A DNA stretch of 64,000 bases from JACKBK01 sp963707275. Lineage in GTDB: Bacteria > Chloroflexota > Anaerolineae > JAAEKA01. Shown piece after piece: positions 38,985-47,863 of the stretch. Below the pieces are notes generated by a model, which was not told the DNA's origin, did not search any database, and saw only the letters and a program-made list of their open reading frames with translations. The DNA lies in assembly GCA_963707275.1 (NCBI GenBank), contig CAVPPH010000004.1, positions 124,001 through 188,000 of the forward strand. The letters are read 5' to 3'. The position numbers and the translations under genes were made by a program. Every line of letters begins with the position of its first letter. Position 1 is the first letter of the stretch.

Positions 38985-40778
38985 CTACTGGGCTTCCGCC
39001 AGCGCCTCTGCCTCTGCGACTAGTCCTTCCAGAATCCGCAATCCTTCGCCCCAGAAGCCGGGATCGGTCAGGTCGACGCCCAGCGGCTTGACGATTTCGT
39101 GCGGCCAGTCGGATCCACCCTTGCTCAGCATCTCGATGTAGGCGTCGGCGAAGCCATCCGGCGCCGCCTGGTAGCGTGCATAGAGCGCCAGCACCAGCAG
39201 CTCGCCGAACGCGTAGGCGTAGACGTAGCCCGGCACGCCGATGAAGTGGTGGATGTAGCTCCACCAGATGCCGTAGTCGTCCGTCAACGTGACGCTGTCG
39301 CCGAACATGGCCCGCTGGGTTTCCATCCACAGCTCGCTGATGCGCTCGGTGGTCAGTTCTCCTTCCTCGCGCCGCGCCGTGTGGATGGCGTCCTCGAAGC
39401 GGTTCATGCTGATCTGGCGGAACGCGGTCGCGAACGAATCCTCGATCTTGGAGGTCAGCATAGCCAGCCGCACTGCCGGGTCAGTTTCGCCCGCCATCAT
39501 CGCTTGAAACACCAGCATCTCACCGAACACCGAAGCTGTCTCGGCGGAGGTCAGCGGGGTATGCATCTGTAGCATGCCCTGCACGCCGCTCAGCTTCTGG
39601 TGGACGCCGTGACCCAGCTCGTGCGCCAGCGTCATCACGTCGCGCGGCTCGGCCGTCGTAGTTCAGCAGGATGTAGGGGTGAACCGATGGCACGGTGCCA
39701 GCTGCTGAACGCACCGCCCATCTTGCCCGGCCGCGGCGGCGCATCGATCCAGCCGCGCTCGAAGAACCAGCCGGCGATCTCCGCCATGCCGCGGATGGAA
39801 ACGGCCATAGGACGACAATACCAGTTCGCGTGCCTCGTCCCAGGTGTAGAAGTGATCGGCGGCCGGCAGCGGCGCGTAACGGTCGTATTCGTACAGTTCC
39901 TCCACACCCAGCAGCTTCGCCTTCAGCCGGTAATAGCGCGCCACCAGGTCGTAGCGTGACGTGACGGCCTCGACCAGCGCCTCGACGGTCGCAGTCATCG
40001 ACCTGGTTGCTCAGGTTGCGCGCGCTGATCCAGCTTGCGTAGCCGCGCAGCCGATCGTCCGATGCCTTGTCGGCCAGCACGGTGTTGAACACGTAGGTGG
40101 TGGTGCGTTGCAGTCCGCTCAGTCCTTCGGTTGCAACTGCTGCTGCCCGCTGCCGCCGCTCGCGGTCAGGCGAGTAGAGATTGGTGAGCAACTGGTCGCG
40201 CATCAGGCTTTCGCCGTCGAACTCGTAGCGGGCCGCCCCATGTACCTCGTCGAAAAAGCGATCCCATGCATTGCGTCCCGTGACTGCCTTCTCCGACAGG
40301 ATCTTCTCCTCCGCCTCGCTCAGCAGGTAGGGGCGGTAGATGCGCACGTTGTCCAGCCAGTGTCGCCAGTGCGCCACCGCCGGATCGGCCAGCCAGGACG
40401 CGACCGTTTCGTCAGAGATCGCGGCCAGCTCCAGTTCCAGAAACATCAGCTTCTGCTCCAGCCGTGAGCCGCGCTCGGTGATTCGCTGCAACAGCGCGCC
40501 GCGTGCCGGGTCCTGCGTGTCCTGGGTCCAGTTCAGCGATGCAAACGAACCGGCCTTGATGTGCGATCTCCACCAGCGACTCGTAACGGCCGATCAGTTC
40601 CGCCAAGCTCTGCGGCGGTCAGATCGGCGATCCGGCCGCGGTAGGCGGCATCCAGTGCATCGGCCTGCGCGTCGCAGGCGTCGAGATCAGCATTGAGGCG
40701 CGGGTCATCCATCCCGCTGTACAGATCGGTCAGATCCCAGCTAACATTCTCGGCCCCGGATGAAAGAGTGTTGGTCAT
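38985..40778 (-). CDS. pepF: oligoendopeptidase F (M3B metallopeptidase), heavily frameshifted
   Basis: Cytoplasmic zinc oligopeptidase of about 598 residues. N-terminal MTNTLSSGAENVSWDLTDLY; zinc motif DVMTLAHELGHGVHQKLSG; downstream HTPLTSAETASVFGEMLVFQ with the third zinc Glu; and IHHFIGVPGYVYAYAFGELL, all typical. The reading frame changes about six times (near 40606, 40563, 39995, 39812, 39700, 39655), each side matching the family. ATG behind GGAGG. This is the most disrupted gene in the window. Either the sequence is poor here or the gene is decaying; the intact active site favours error. Confidence 0.82.
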
Positions 40779-40866
40779 TAAGAGTTCCTCCGTCGAAGTT
40801 GTGCCGTGAGTTTACCACAACTGTTTCGCTCAGGCGAAGCAGGGAGACCCGTGCAATTGAGTCGAT

Positions 40867-40895
40867 TTGTTGGACGGGCAGCGCGGCTGTACAAT
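40867..40895 (+). promoter_or_regulatory. promoter upstream of the GNAT-like/pfk genes
   Basis: TTGTTG (40867-40872), 17-base spacer, TACAAT (40890-40895). The transcript would start with the palindromic repeat at 40909-40975. Confidence 0.5.
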
Positions 40896-40908
40896 TGGCG
40901 GGCGAACC

Positions 40909-40975
40909 GTACCACGATTTGGAAAATCGTGGTGTATGCTTGACGAAGACGGTCGATTTGGGAAATCGTCTTGCG
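40909..40975. repeat. ACGATTTGGAAAATCGT palindromes, copies 3 and 4
   Basis: One palindrome at 40914-40930 and a variant, CGATTTGGGAAATCGTCTTG, from 40954. Same family as 25352-25475. They lie between pepF and the GNAT-like gene. Confidence 0.7.
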
Positions 40976-41010
40976 TTGGTCGGTGGTTTGCTGGACAGTC
41001 CTAGAGAACT

Positions 41011-41322
41011 ATGAACGTCGATTCTTCACTCCTTTCACTCACTGACAACCCGGCGTCGGGACGTTTCGAAGCCAGTTATGGCGGCGAGGTGCTGGGATAC
41101 ATCAGCTACCAGATCCGTGACGGTGTGATGCGGATCCCGCACACCTACGTAACGCCAGTGGCGCGCGGCCAGAATATTGCCGCGCTGCTGACAGAGCAAG
41201 CGCTGCAAGCTGCCCGTGACCAGCGCCTGCGCGTCTTGCCCATCTGTTGGTACGTGGACCGCTACATCCAGCGACACCGCGAGTACCAGGACCTGTTGAG
41301 CGACCCCGACCCGCTCGTATAA
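41011..41322 (+). CDS. small GNAT-like acetyltransferase (YjdJ/Acetyltransf_CG type)
   Basis: 103 residues. The pattern GEVLGYISYQIRDGVMRIPH, TYVTPVARGQNIAALLTEQA, LRVLPICWYVDRYIQRHREY matches the small acetyltransferases in which beta strands precede a P-x-x-R-G-x-x-x-A/G acetyl-CoA loop and a C-terminal W-Y/F-x-x-H segment. The acceptor is unknown. It is 28 bases before pfk. Confidence 0.8.
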   Translation: MNVDSSLLSLTDNPASGRFEASYGGEVLGYISYQIRDGVMRIPHTYVTPVARGQNIAALLTEQALQAARDQRLRVLPICWYVDRYIQRHREYQDLLSDPDPLV

Positions 41323-41350
41323 ACCGAGCGCCAGACCAAAGAGGTATTTC

Positions 41351-42475
41351 ATGACCAAATACGTGGGAGTACTTACGGCAGGCGGTGACAGCCCCGGTCT
41401 TAATGCTGCCATCCGCGGCATTGGCAAGGCGGCGCAGGGGGAGTATGGGATGCAGGTGATCGGGTTTCGCGACGGCTTCCGCGGTACCATGGAGAACCGC
41501 ACCGTTCGTCTCGATAGCGCTGCCCTCTCCGGTATTCTGACGGTGGGCGGCACAATCCTCGGCACCAGCCGGGACAAGCCCAACAAAATGCCCATCGGCA
41601 ACAAGAGTCGCGACATGACCGATGTCATCGTGGCCAACTACCACCGCCATCACCTCGACGTGCTGGTCTGCCTGGGCGGCGGCGGCACCATGAAGAACGC
41701 GCTGCACTTGCAGCGCAACGGGCTCAACGTCATCACCCTGCCCAAGACGATCGACAACGACGTGGCCATGACCGACGTGACGTTCGGATTCGACACAGCG
41801 CTGGGTATCGCCACCGAGGCGCTGGATCGCCTGCACAGCACGGCGCACAGCCACCACCGCATCATCGTCGTCGAGGTCATGGGGCACCGGGCCGGTTGGC
41901 TTGCTCTGGGCGCCGGGATCGCGGGCGGCGCAGACGTAATCCTGATCCCGGAGATTCCCTACGATGTCGAAGTAGTTGCCGATGCAGTGCGCCAGCGCAG
42001 CCAGTCAGGCAAACACTTCAGCATCATTGCAGTCGCCGAGGGCGCCCGCTCGCAAGCGGAAGCTGAAGCGATGGCAAAAGCGGAAAGAAAGTTAGCGGCG
42101 GCCGTTGACAAGAAGGCCCGCAAAGAGGCAAAGGCGCGCCGTGACCTGTTGACCGCCGAGCACGCCGGCAGCACGCTGCGTCTGGCGAAACTGCTGGAGG
42201 AGCTGACGGGTCTGGAGTCGAGATTGACTATCCTGGGACACCTCCAGCGCGGCGGCACCCCTTCCGCGGCCGACCGGCTGCTGGCTACTCGTCTGGGGGC
42301 GGCCTGTGCGTCCCTGATCAACGACGGCGTGTACGGCGTGATGGTGGCGGCGCGCGGCGATCACGCTGAACCGGTACCGCTGGAGGAGGTGGCCGGCAAG
42401 CTGAAGGCAGTGCCGCTGGACCATCCCTGGATCGCCAGCGCGCGCGCCGTGGGCACGAATCTGGGGGACCGATAA
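41351..42475 (+). CDS. pfkA: 6-phosphofructokinase family protein
   Basis: 374 residues, PfkA fold: VGVLTAGGDSPGLNAAIRGI, LVCLGGGGTMKNALHLQRNG, LPKTIDNDVAMTDVTFGFDT, VEVMGHRAGWLALGAGIAGG, and LGHLQRGGTPSAADRLLATR. In ATP-dependent enzymes GGDGS binds the nucleotide; here it is GGGGT, and Lys precedes TIDND (PKTIDND) as in PPi-dependent and mixed groups. The phosphoryl donor is therefore uncertain. An Ala/Lys-rich insertion (about residues 235-275) is likely a surface helix. Ribosome site AAAGAGG. Confidence 0.88.
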   Translation: MTKYVGVLTAGGDSPGLNAAIRGIGKAAQGEYGMQVIGFRDGFRGTMENRTVRLDSAALSGILTVGGTILGTSRDKPNKMPIGNKSRDMTDVIVANYHRHHLDVLVCLGGGGTMKNALHLQRNGLNVITLPKTIDNDVAMTDVTFGFDTALGIATEALDRLHSTAHSHHRIIVVEVMGHRAGWLALGAGIAGGADVILIPEIPYDVEVVADAVRQRSQSGKHFSIIAVAEGARSQAEAEAMAKAERKLAAAVDKKARKEAKARRDLLTAEHAGSTLRLAKLLEELTGLESRLTILGHLQRGGTPSAADRLLATRLGAACASLINDGVYGVMVAARGDHAEPVPLEEVAGKLKAVPLDHPWIASARAVGTNLGDR

Positions 42476-42499
42476 TGAGCGCCGAATCGCAAAAATCTC

Positions 42500-42528
42500 T
42501 TGACTCCCTGTGTGGCTAATCGTATAAT
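42500..42528 (+). promoter_or_regulatory. strong sigma70-type promoter of the secreted protein gene
   Basis: TTGACT (42500-42505), 17-base spacer, TATAAT (42523-42528). The gene starts at 42589 behind GGGAGG. Confidence 0.78.
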
Positions 42529-42588
42529 GTAAGCATGTGATTTCGATCTGCGGCAATGATGCCGCCCAACGCGCAGGGAGGAAACCCT

Positions 42589-43497
42589 ATGAAGCGACGT
42601 GAGCATCGGTTTCTGGTTTTGTTGGTAGTTGTTGCCCTGCTGGCTATGTCGGCCAGTGTCGTGGGGGCTTCTGGCAGCGCGCCGGTCTCTGACTGGTCGA
42701 GTTGGCAGGCTAATTTCACACCTATCGTCCCACCATCCGCCAGTGGGCCGGGCAGCCCCGCCGGGCTTCCCATTCCCACCAAATCCCCATCCAATACCTT
42801 GCTGCAAGCCTGGGTCAACATGATCCCGTCGTTCCCTGAACCATCCATGGCGGCGCACGCTGAAGAGGTCGCCCGCGGCGATGACCATTCAACAATTGTG
42901 GGCCATGGCCCAGCCAAAACCGGTTTGGCGGCCCGCAACGACTGGGCCTACGGCAATCAGTTGCTGAGTTCCGCCAACCCCGGACCTTTCTTCGAGACCT
43001 TCGATCATTTCTATGGTACCACATGGCGCATGATCCCGGACAAATGGGGCGGCTATGCCTATCGTGGCGCTGAGAGCGTGACCCTCGATCGCGAGCAGGT
43101 TGTCAAGGACGAAGGGCCATTCGACGGCAGCTACTCCATGAAGATTGCCGCCAGCGTGCCGTTCGAGGCAGGTATCTCGCGTGAGATCACCGTGCCGCCG
43201 GGTTCAGAGGTCAAGGTGCGCGTCATGTACGTGCTCTACGATCATGGCGGATTGCACGGCGGCGAGGTCTGGACATACGACTGGGCCGCGCTGGGCATCA
43301 AGTGCGACGACATGGACGCCGAATGGGTCAACGGTCCGTGGCATGGCCAGTGGCTGCCCCTGGAGCATACTGTCACCGCCGGGCCGGATGGCCGCATTAT
43401 GATCTTCCTGCAAGTGATCAGCCCTCTGGCCGAGAACGTCAACGGCTACTTCGACGACGTTCAGGTCTGGGTGGACGGCGAACCTTACCAGGGCTAA
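42589..43497 (+). CDS. secreted protein with a C-terminal beta-sandwich domain, function unknown
   Basis: 302 residues. Cleavable signal peptide (MKRREHRFLVLLVVVALLAM...VVGA), a Pro/Ser-rich segment, then a region ending in a jelly-roll-like domain: SYSMKIAASVPFEAGISREI, VKVRVMYVLYDHGG, HTVTAGPDGRIMIFLQVI, NGYFDDVQVWVDG. The last motif resembles carbohydrate-binding-like lectin sandwiches. No catalytic residues were recognised. Own promoter and terminator make it monocistronic, probably well expressed. Confidence 0.7.
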   Translation: MKRREHRFLVLLVVVALLAMSASVVGASGSAPVSDWSSWQANFTPIVPPSASGPGSPAGLPIPTKSPSNTLLQAWVNMIPSFPEPSMAAHAEEVARGDDHSTIVGHGPAKTGLAARNDWAYGNQLLSSANPGPFFETFDHFYGTTWRMIPDKWGGYAYRGAESVTLDREQVVKDEGPFDGSYSMKIAASVPFEAGISREITVPPGSEVKVRVMYVLYDHGGLHGGEVWTYDWAALGIKCDDMDAEWVNGPWHGQWLPLEHTVTAGPDGRIMIFLQVISPLAENVNGYFDDVQVWVDGEPYQG

Positions 43498-43523
43498 GCA
43501 AGCTGCGTTTCGCTATCAACGAA

Positions 43524-43557
43524 CGAGGCCCGGACAGACATGTCCGGGCCTCGTTTC
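43524..43557 (+). terminator. strong hairpin terminator
   Basis: CGAGGCCCGGACA and TGTCCGGGCCTCG with a GACA loop, followed by TTT; 27 bases after the secreted-protein stop. Confidence 0.85.
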
Positions 43558-43573
43558 GCGCTTTGCGTCATTG

Positions 43574-43607
43574 GAAGTTCGATTTTTTTTCCGCAAGGTC
43601 GAACTTC
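43574..43607. repeat. 34-base hairpin with T8 loop tract, copy 2
   Basis: GAAGTTCGA and TCGAACTTC are exact complements with TTTTTTTTCCGC in the loop. Matches the reverse complement of 12398-12431 at 30 of 34 positions. Located between two convergent genes. Confidence 0.7.
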
Positions 43608-43614
43608 TCGCTGT

Positions 43615-45036
43615 TTACTGGCTGGTCAAGGGAACGTTGGTTTCAGTCAGCACCTGCTGATACACTTCGTAGTCGCCGAAGTACTCACGGTCAAAGGTCT
43701 GGCCGTTCACTGTCCCGGTGAAAAGCCAGCGCTTCACGTATTGCATCAGCGCGAGCACGCCGGACTCGGTGTCGTAGCACGCCTGCCCCTCGTAGAGCAC
43801 CGTCCAGCCGTCCTGCTGCTCGACTTCTCTGGTTCGGGTGTCAGTACACCAGACCGAGAGCTTCGTGTCCATCAAATCAACGGTGCGATTGGTCGGCCCG
43901 GGATTCGCCCCTTCCCAGATGTTGAACAGGGTCGCGTTAGCTGAGCTTTGCCGCTCCTTGCCTGTATAGCGGTCCACCTGCGTCAGCCAGTCTTCAGGCT
44001 CGCCGCAGCCATCGGGCCACGTTGCTTGTCGGGTCACCTCCAACCAGCGATCGTCGATGACCCGCAGCGCGTCTGCCTCGCTCTGTCCCAGGCAATCCTC
44101 CTGCTTGCAGCCGCTGCCATGACACTCCCAGCGCAGCGCCCATGAGGCGCTCAGATCGTCTGGCATCAGCGGCCCAATCACCGGCACTGCCTGCCGGTCA
44201 CCCTGGAAACGTACCACCGATTGGTTCATCCAGCCGGCCTTGTCATCGACACAACAGACCTGCCACCACGACTGGTTTGCGTTGCTGCCGGTGACTTGCA
44301 GGCTGGCACCCTGGCGCGCAGTAGCGGCGACTGGAAAGGATGTACCCGGCCCGCCGCGCATGTTGGCTTGCGCCGACGTCACAATCGCCGCGCCGAACGT
44401 GAACGGCGTCGGTGCTGGGGTCGCCGTGGCTGCGGAGACTTCACTGGCGGACCCGGAAGCGGGCAAGCCGGGCCAGATCCAGCCCGCACCCGCGGTCGCG
44501 GTTGATGGCGTGGGTGTCGTATCCGGCGTCGCGATTGGGGGGGCAGTGGCAGTGATGGTAGCTGTAGGGGAGAGAGCAACGGTCGCGGTGACGGTTGGTG
44601 TGGCGAGCACCGTCGTCGAGGCGACCGGCGTTGCGGTTATCTCGACAGTAGCTGTAACCTGCACCGTAGCAGTGACCGGCGGCGAGGCCAGTAAGTCGGT
44701 CAGGACCAAGGACGCCTTGACTGTGGGCGAAAAGACAAGGCTGTCGGTGACGGGAATCGTGCTGGTGACGAGGACTGTCGGCGTCAGGGTGGCCGTAGTA
44801 GTGACGGTTGTGCTGGCCGAGGCTGCTTCAGCTGTGAGTTGGGCAATCTGCTGGCCCGCGGCCGCTTCGGTGGCTTTGGCCGAGGCGATCGCCGCATTGG
44901 CGGCAGCTTCTGTCGCGCGCGCCTCGGCATACAGCGCATAGCTTGCAGCGTCTTCAGGGCTCAGTGGCGGCGCCACGCAGCCAGTTGCCAGAGCTAACAG
45001 AAAACCCAGTGCGACGACCTTGGATAGTGCTTGCAT
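43615..45036 (-). CDS. SH3-domain lipoprotein with long Thr/Ala/Val linker
   Basis: 473 residues. Lipobox ATGC (Cys20), an Ala-rich helix (ATEAAANAAIASAKATEAAA), a long Thr/Val/Ala/Pro low-complexity stretch (about 75-205), a bacterial SH3 domain (SAQANMRGGPGTSFPVAATA, then SWWQVCCVDDKAGWMNQSVV, about 220-285), and a C-terminal Cys- and Trp-rich domain of unknown fold. SH3b domains often bind peptidoglycan, which fits an outer-surface protein. Preceded by a near-consensus promoter. The antisense frame over the linker is a composition artefact. Confidence 0.82.
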   Translation of the reverse strand: MQALSKVVALGFLLALATGCVAPPLSPEDAASYALYAEARATEAAANAAIASAKATEAAAGQQIAQLTAEAASASTTVTTTATLTPTVLVTSTIPVTDSLVFSPTVKASLVLTDLLASPPVTATVQVTATVEITATPVASTTVLATPTVTATVALSPTATITATAPPIATPDTTPTPSTATAGAGWIWPGLPASGSASEVSAATATPAPTPFTFGAAIVTSAQANMRGGPGTSFPVAATARQGASLQVTGSNANQSWWQVCCVDDKAGWMNQSVVRFQGDRQAVPVIGPLMPDDLSASWALRWECHGSGCKQEDCLGQSEADALRVIDDRWLEVTRQATWPDGCGEPEDWLTQVDRYTGKERQSSANATLFNIWEGANPGPTNRTVDLMDTKLSVWCTDTRTREVEQQDGWTVLYEGQACYDTESGVLALMQYVKRWLFTGTVNGQTFDREYFGDYEVYQQVLTETNVPLTSQ

Positions 45037-45096
45037 GCCAATCTCCTACCGGCGGTTAAAGCGAGTGGTGTCTGAAACGAGGATGAACTGCGACCC

Positions 45097-45125
45097 ATTA
45101 TAGTGCCGCCTTAAGAGGGTGTCAA
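45097..45125 (-). promoter_or_regulatory. consensus promoter of the SH3 lipoprotein gene
   Basis: Minus strand TTGACA (45125-45120), 17-base spacer, TATAAT (45102-45097); both hexamers are perfect. Confidence 0.85.
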
Positions 45126-45182
45126 TCCAACGGGAACTGCTTCAATGACCGATTTTGTCTGGTCAATTATGACGCAAATCAT

Positions 45183-45210
45183 TGACTCCTGGCGCGATAG
45201 GACGTATTGT
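45183..45210 (+). promoter_or_regulatory. promoter of the VWA lipoprotein gene
   Basis: TTGACT (45183-45188), 16-base spacer, TATTGT (45205-45210), followed by AAGC as at the 42500 promoter. Divergent from the SH3 lipoprotein promoter. Confidence 0.55.
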
Positions 45211-45285
45211 AAGCAGCAGCAGGGCGACGGCAAAACCCGGCTACGGCATTCGTGCGTTTCGATGCTCATCGTTCTGGGAGGAACC

Positions 45286-46368
45286 ATGCAACGACGCTCG
45301 CTACATCTTCTGATTGCGTTTGCCTGGCTGATGTCGCTGACAGGCTGCCAGGGCTTGCCCGCTCGCGTGCCCAACAAGCTGGAACTGGTCGGCCAATACA
45401 CATTTCACGACGGTCAGGCGGAGTTTACCGTGCTGCCAGGGGAGTCAAGTCCCTACATTGTCTATCACAACGAACAGGTTGAGACGTTGGGGAACAAAGT
45501 GACAATCCGCTTCAGCGACGTCTCCATTGATGTGACTCCCCGGCCCAGCATTGCAACGATGTTGGGGATTCGCCGGTCTGAACCGGTTACCACCACGGCT
45601 GAAGCGCTCGCGAAGCTGCCCGACAACTACCAACTAGAAAGAAAAGTCATTGCCGAGGAGTTCGTTGAAGGGGAATGGGTGGAGTTTTCTGAGTTCAACG
45701 CCCATGCCGATTCTTCGGTGAGGATCGGCATCGTCGTTCTGGTGGATAGCAGCAAGTCCATCGACGGGCAACTTGGTCTGGCCAAGAGCGCCGCGACATA
45801 CCTGGCTGACGTGCTGGCGCGCCGCTGGCCCTCGGGTCGCGTATGGCAAAGCGTCGTACTCCTTGACGCCGCCCAGTACCCTTACTTCACCAACGACAAA
45901 GAAGAGATCAAGCGTCATATCTCAAGGATCGAAGCTGTCCCATACACACCGCTCTACGACTCTGTGGCGCGCGCCTGTGACGCATTCGACAGTTTTGCGT
46001 CGGCAGACTCTGACTTCAAGTTGGACAAGCGCTGGCTACTTCTGTTCACTGACGGCCAGGACAACTACTCGCAATACGAGGAGCTGGCAACGCTGGGGCC
46101 GCGTCTGGCGCATTCCGATGTCTCGTTGTACGCGCTGGGTATCCAGGGACTGGATGTGCTGGACGAGCCCGATCTCAGCAGGCTGGCCCAGGAGCGGTAT
46201 GTTCGTTTGGATGGCCTGGAACGAGAGAAACTGCGCGAGGTAGAGGCGCAGGTGGTCGATGCCATCGTGGAGCAGTCGCCGGCGCTGTACGACGTGGTCT
46301 ATGAGCGCAACGATCAAACAATCGCTCAGCCGCGTAAGATCAAGCTGACCTTCACCCTCAAGCAGTAA
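45286..46368 (+). CDS. von Willebrand factor A-domain lipoprotein
   Basis: 360 residues. Lipobox SLTGC (Cys21). A short beta domain (about 30-140) precedes a VWA domain (about 148-330) with the metal-ion (MIDAS) motif DSSKS at Asp154, later LYDSVARACDAF and LLLFTDGQDNYSQY. Expected on the cell surface, where a VWA domain would mediate metal-dependent protein contacts. The ATG at 45286 follows GGGAGG; longer in-frame starts lie within the promoter. Divergently transcribed from the SH3 lipoprotein. Confidence 0.85.
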   Translation: MQRRSLHLLIAFAWLMSLTGCQGLPARVPNKLELVGQYTFHDGQAEFTVLPGESSPYIVYHNEQVETLGNKVTIRFSDVSIDVTPRPSIATMLGIRRSEPVTTTAEALAKLPDNYQLERKVIAEEFVEGEWVEFSEFNAHADSSVRIGIVVLVDSSKSIDGQLGLAKSAATYLADVLARRWPSGRVWQSVVLLDAAQYPYFTNDKEEIKRHISRIEAVPYTPLYDSVARACDAFDSFASADSDFKLDKRWLLLFTDGQDNYSQYEELATLGPRLAHSDVSLYALGIQGLDVLDEPDLSRLAQERYVRLDGLEREKLREVEAQVVDAIVEQSPALYDVVYERNDQTIAQPRKIKLTFTLKQ

Positions 46369-46383
46369 TTCGGTCGCGTTCTC

Positions 46384-47841
46384 CTACTGGCCGGCGAAGG
46401 GCGCTCCTAACACCTGGCTGATCAAGTCGACGAAGTTCTGGTCGTCCGTCACGGCCAGCGCCAGCAGGCCTCCCTTGCGCCAGAAATGCGGCGCGGCCGG
46501 CCATGCCAGCGGCTGGCCGTTGATGCTGGTTGCGGTGGCATCCAGCCCGGCCACGTCTGCCAGCAGGCTCGCCTCGTCGCCGTACTGGAACACCTGGATC
46601 GGTTCCCCGTCTACCCGCACAATCAGCCCGTAGGTCGTCAGGTAGGGTTTGAAAACTCGTCCCGGCGCGACATTGACCTGTGCCCCTAGAGTTGCCAGAT
46701 CGGCCAGCAGGTCAAGGGTCGAGTACTGCACCGCAGCCGTGGTTGTCGCAGGGGCCGCCAGCGTTGCTGACGCGGTTGGTTGCGCAGCCGCAGTTGGTGT
46801 GGCCGTAAGTGTTGCAGCAGTGGTCGTTGGAAGGACAGTCGTTGCAGTCGCAGTTGACGGCGCTTGAGGCGATGGCGTGTTAGTGGTAGGTATGAGCAAT
46901 TGCAAGGTTGCAGATGGTTTTGCCGTCACGGCCGGCAGCTCTGGCAGGAACTGCGCTGTCAGCGCATCCAGGGCGGGCAGCACCCATTCCGGTTCCTGGC
47001 CCGCAGCTGTGCGCAGGATGTGTTCGCCAAACAGGTTGCGGTAGACCAGTTCGTAGGTCCCACAGTCTGCGCAGTCGGTATCTGAGAAATAGTCGCCCGC
47101 CTGCTCGCGCAGGTTGGCGTCTTCCAGCAGCTTCAGCAGTGCAGCCATCTCCTGTTCCGTCAGCTCGCCCTCGGTTAGTTCACCGCGGCGTGCGACGCTG
47201 TAAGTTCGGTCCAGGTTGAGCAGCACCCGCTCTTCGCCGTCCGCGCCGCTGCGCGTGAACCTGACCAGGAGCATCGCCGGGGCTGCCGGCGGCGTGTTGT
47301 CGCTGGCAGCGGTTATGGCCGTGGGCTGCTCAGGGCGATAGGTGGTCACCGTTGCGGGATCAGGCGTCAGAAGCAGGTTGTTCAACAGGGGAATCAACGG
47401 GCGCGCCCACTCCGGCGCGGTGGCGTCGCTGGTTGCCAGCGACCCTTGCAGCAGCAGCCCGCGCCGTCCGATCTCGTAGCTGGTTGCGCCGTCCGGTACA
47501 GGGGTTGGCGTCAGCGCGGCGCGGGTGTTGGCGAAGAAATCAGCCGCTTCAAAGGCGGCGTCGATCTGGTCCTGGGCCGCGGCAGAAAGCTGGAAGGTTA
47601 CCGGCTCCTGCCCGGCTCGCTCCAGCAGCACGTGCCCGTCGAGATACATGACCGCGTGGTCATCCAGGCTCTCTGGCCCGCCAGAGCGGCGGACATCGAT
47701 CACCGGAAAAGTTGCTTCCTCGACCCCCAACGGCGCCGTGCTCCCTTGGGCATTCTGCGGCAAGCCGGTGCAACCGGCGGCTGTCAGGCTGGAAAACACC
47801 AGGACAACGATGAAAACGGCGACAGTGTTTACGCTGCGCAT
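46384..47841 (-). CDS. lipoprotein with two similar N-terminal modules, possibly emfourin-like
   Basis: 485 residues. Lipobox TAAGC (Cys24). Module 1 (about 40-160): VIDVRRSGGPESLDDHAVMY, IDAAFEAADFFA. Module 2 (about 185-310): MLLVRFTRSGADGEERVLLN, ELTEGELTEQEMAALLKLLE, then PEWVLPALDALTAQFL. A Thr/Pro/Ala linker and a C-terminal domain (YSTLDLLADLATLGAQVNVA) follow. The RSGG start plus helix pattern recalls emfourin-type inhibitors of M4 proteases; this is a weak, by-eye resemblance. The ATG at 47841 follows AAAGGAG. It lies 22 bases after lutC on the same strand. Confidence 0.65.
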   Translation of the reverse strand: MRSVNTVAVFIVVLVFSSLTAAGCTGLPQNAQGSTAPLGVEEATFPVIDVRRSGGPESLDDHAVMYLDGHVLLERAGQEPVTFQLSAAAQDQIDAAFEAADFFANTRAALTPTPVPDGATSYEIGRRGLLLQGSLATSDATAPEWARPLIPLLNNLLLTPDPATVTTYRPEQPTAITAASDNTPPAAPAMLLVRFTRSGADGEERVLLNLDRTYSVARRGELTEGELTEQEMAALLKLLEDANLREQAGDYFSDTDCADCGTYELVYRNLFGEHILRTAAGQEPEWVLPALDALTAQFLPELPAVTAKPSATLQLLIPTTNTPSPQAPSTATATTVLPTTTAATLTATPTAAAQPTASATLAAPATTTAAVQYSTLDLLADLATLGAQVNVAPGRVFKPYLTTYGLIVRVDGEPIQVFQYGDEASLLADVAGLDATATSINGQPLAWPAAPHFWRKGGLLALAVTDDQNFVDLISQVLGAPFAGQ

Positions 47842-47863
47842 TGTTATGCTCCTTTGTAGTTCA

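Noticed and set aside
38985..40778. pepF as a true pseudogene
   Set aside because: Six breaks are suspicious, but every segment is well conserved including the zinc site, and breaks occur across the whole window; not provable either way from one sequence.
44240..44941. Long plus-strand frame rich in Val and Ala opposite the SH3 lipoprotein
   Set aside because: It is the antisense of the Thr/Val/Ala linker; periodic GTN/GCN codons produce open frames. No ribosome site and no family resemblance.
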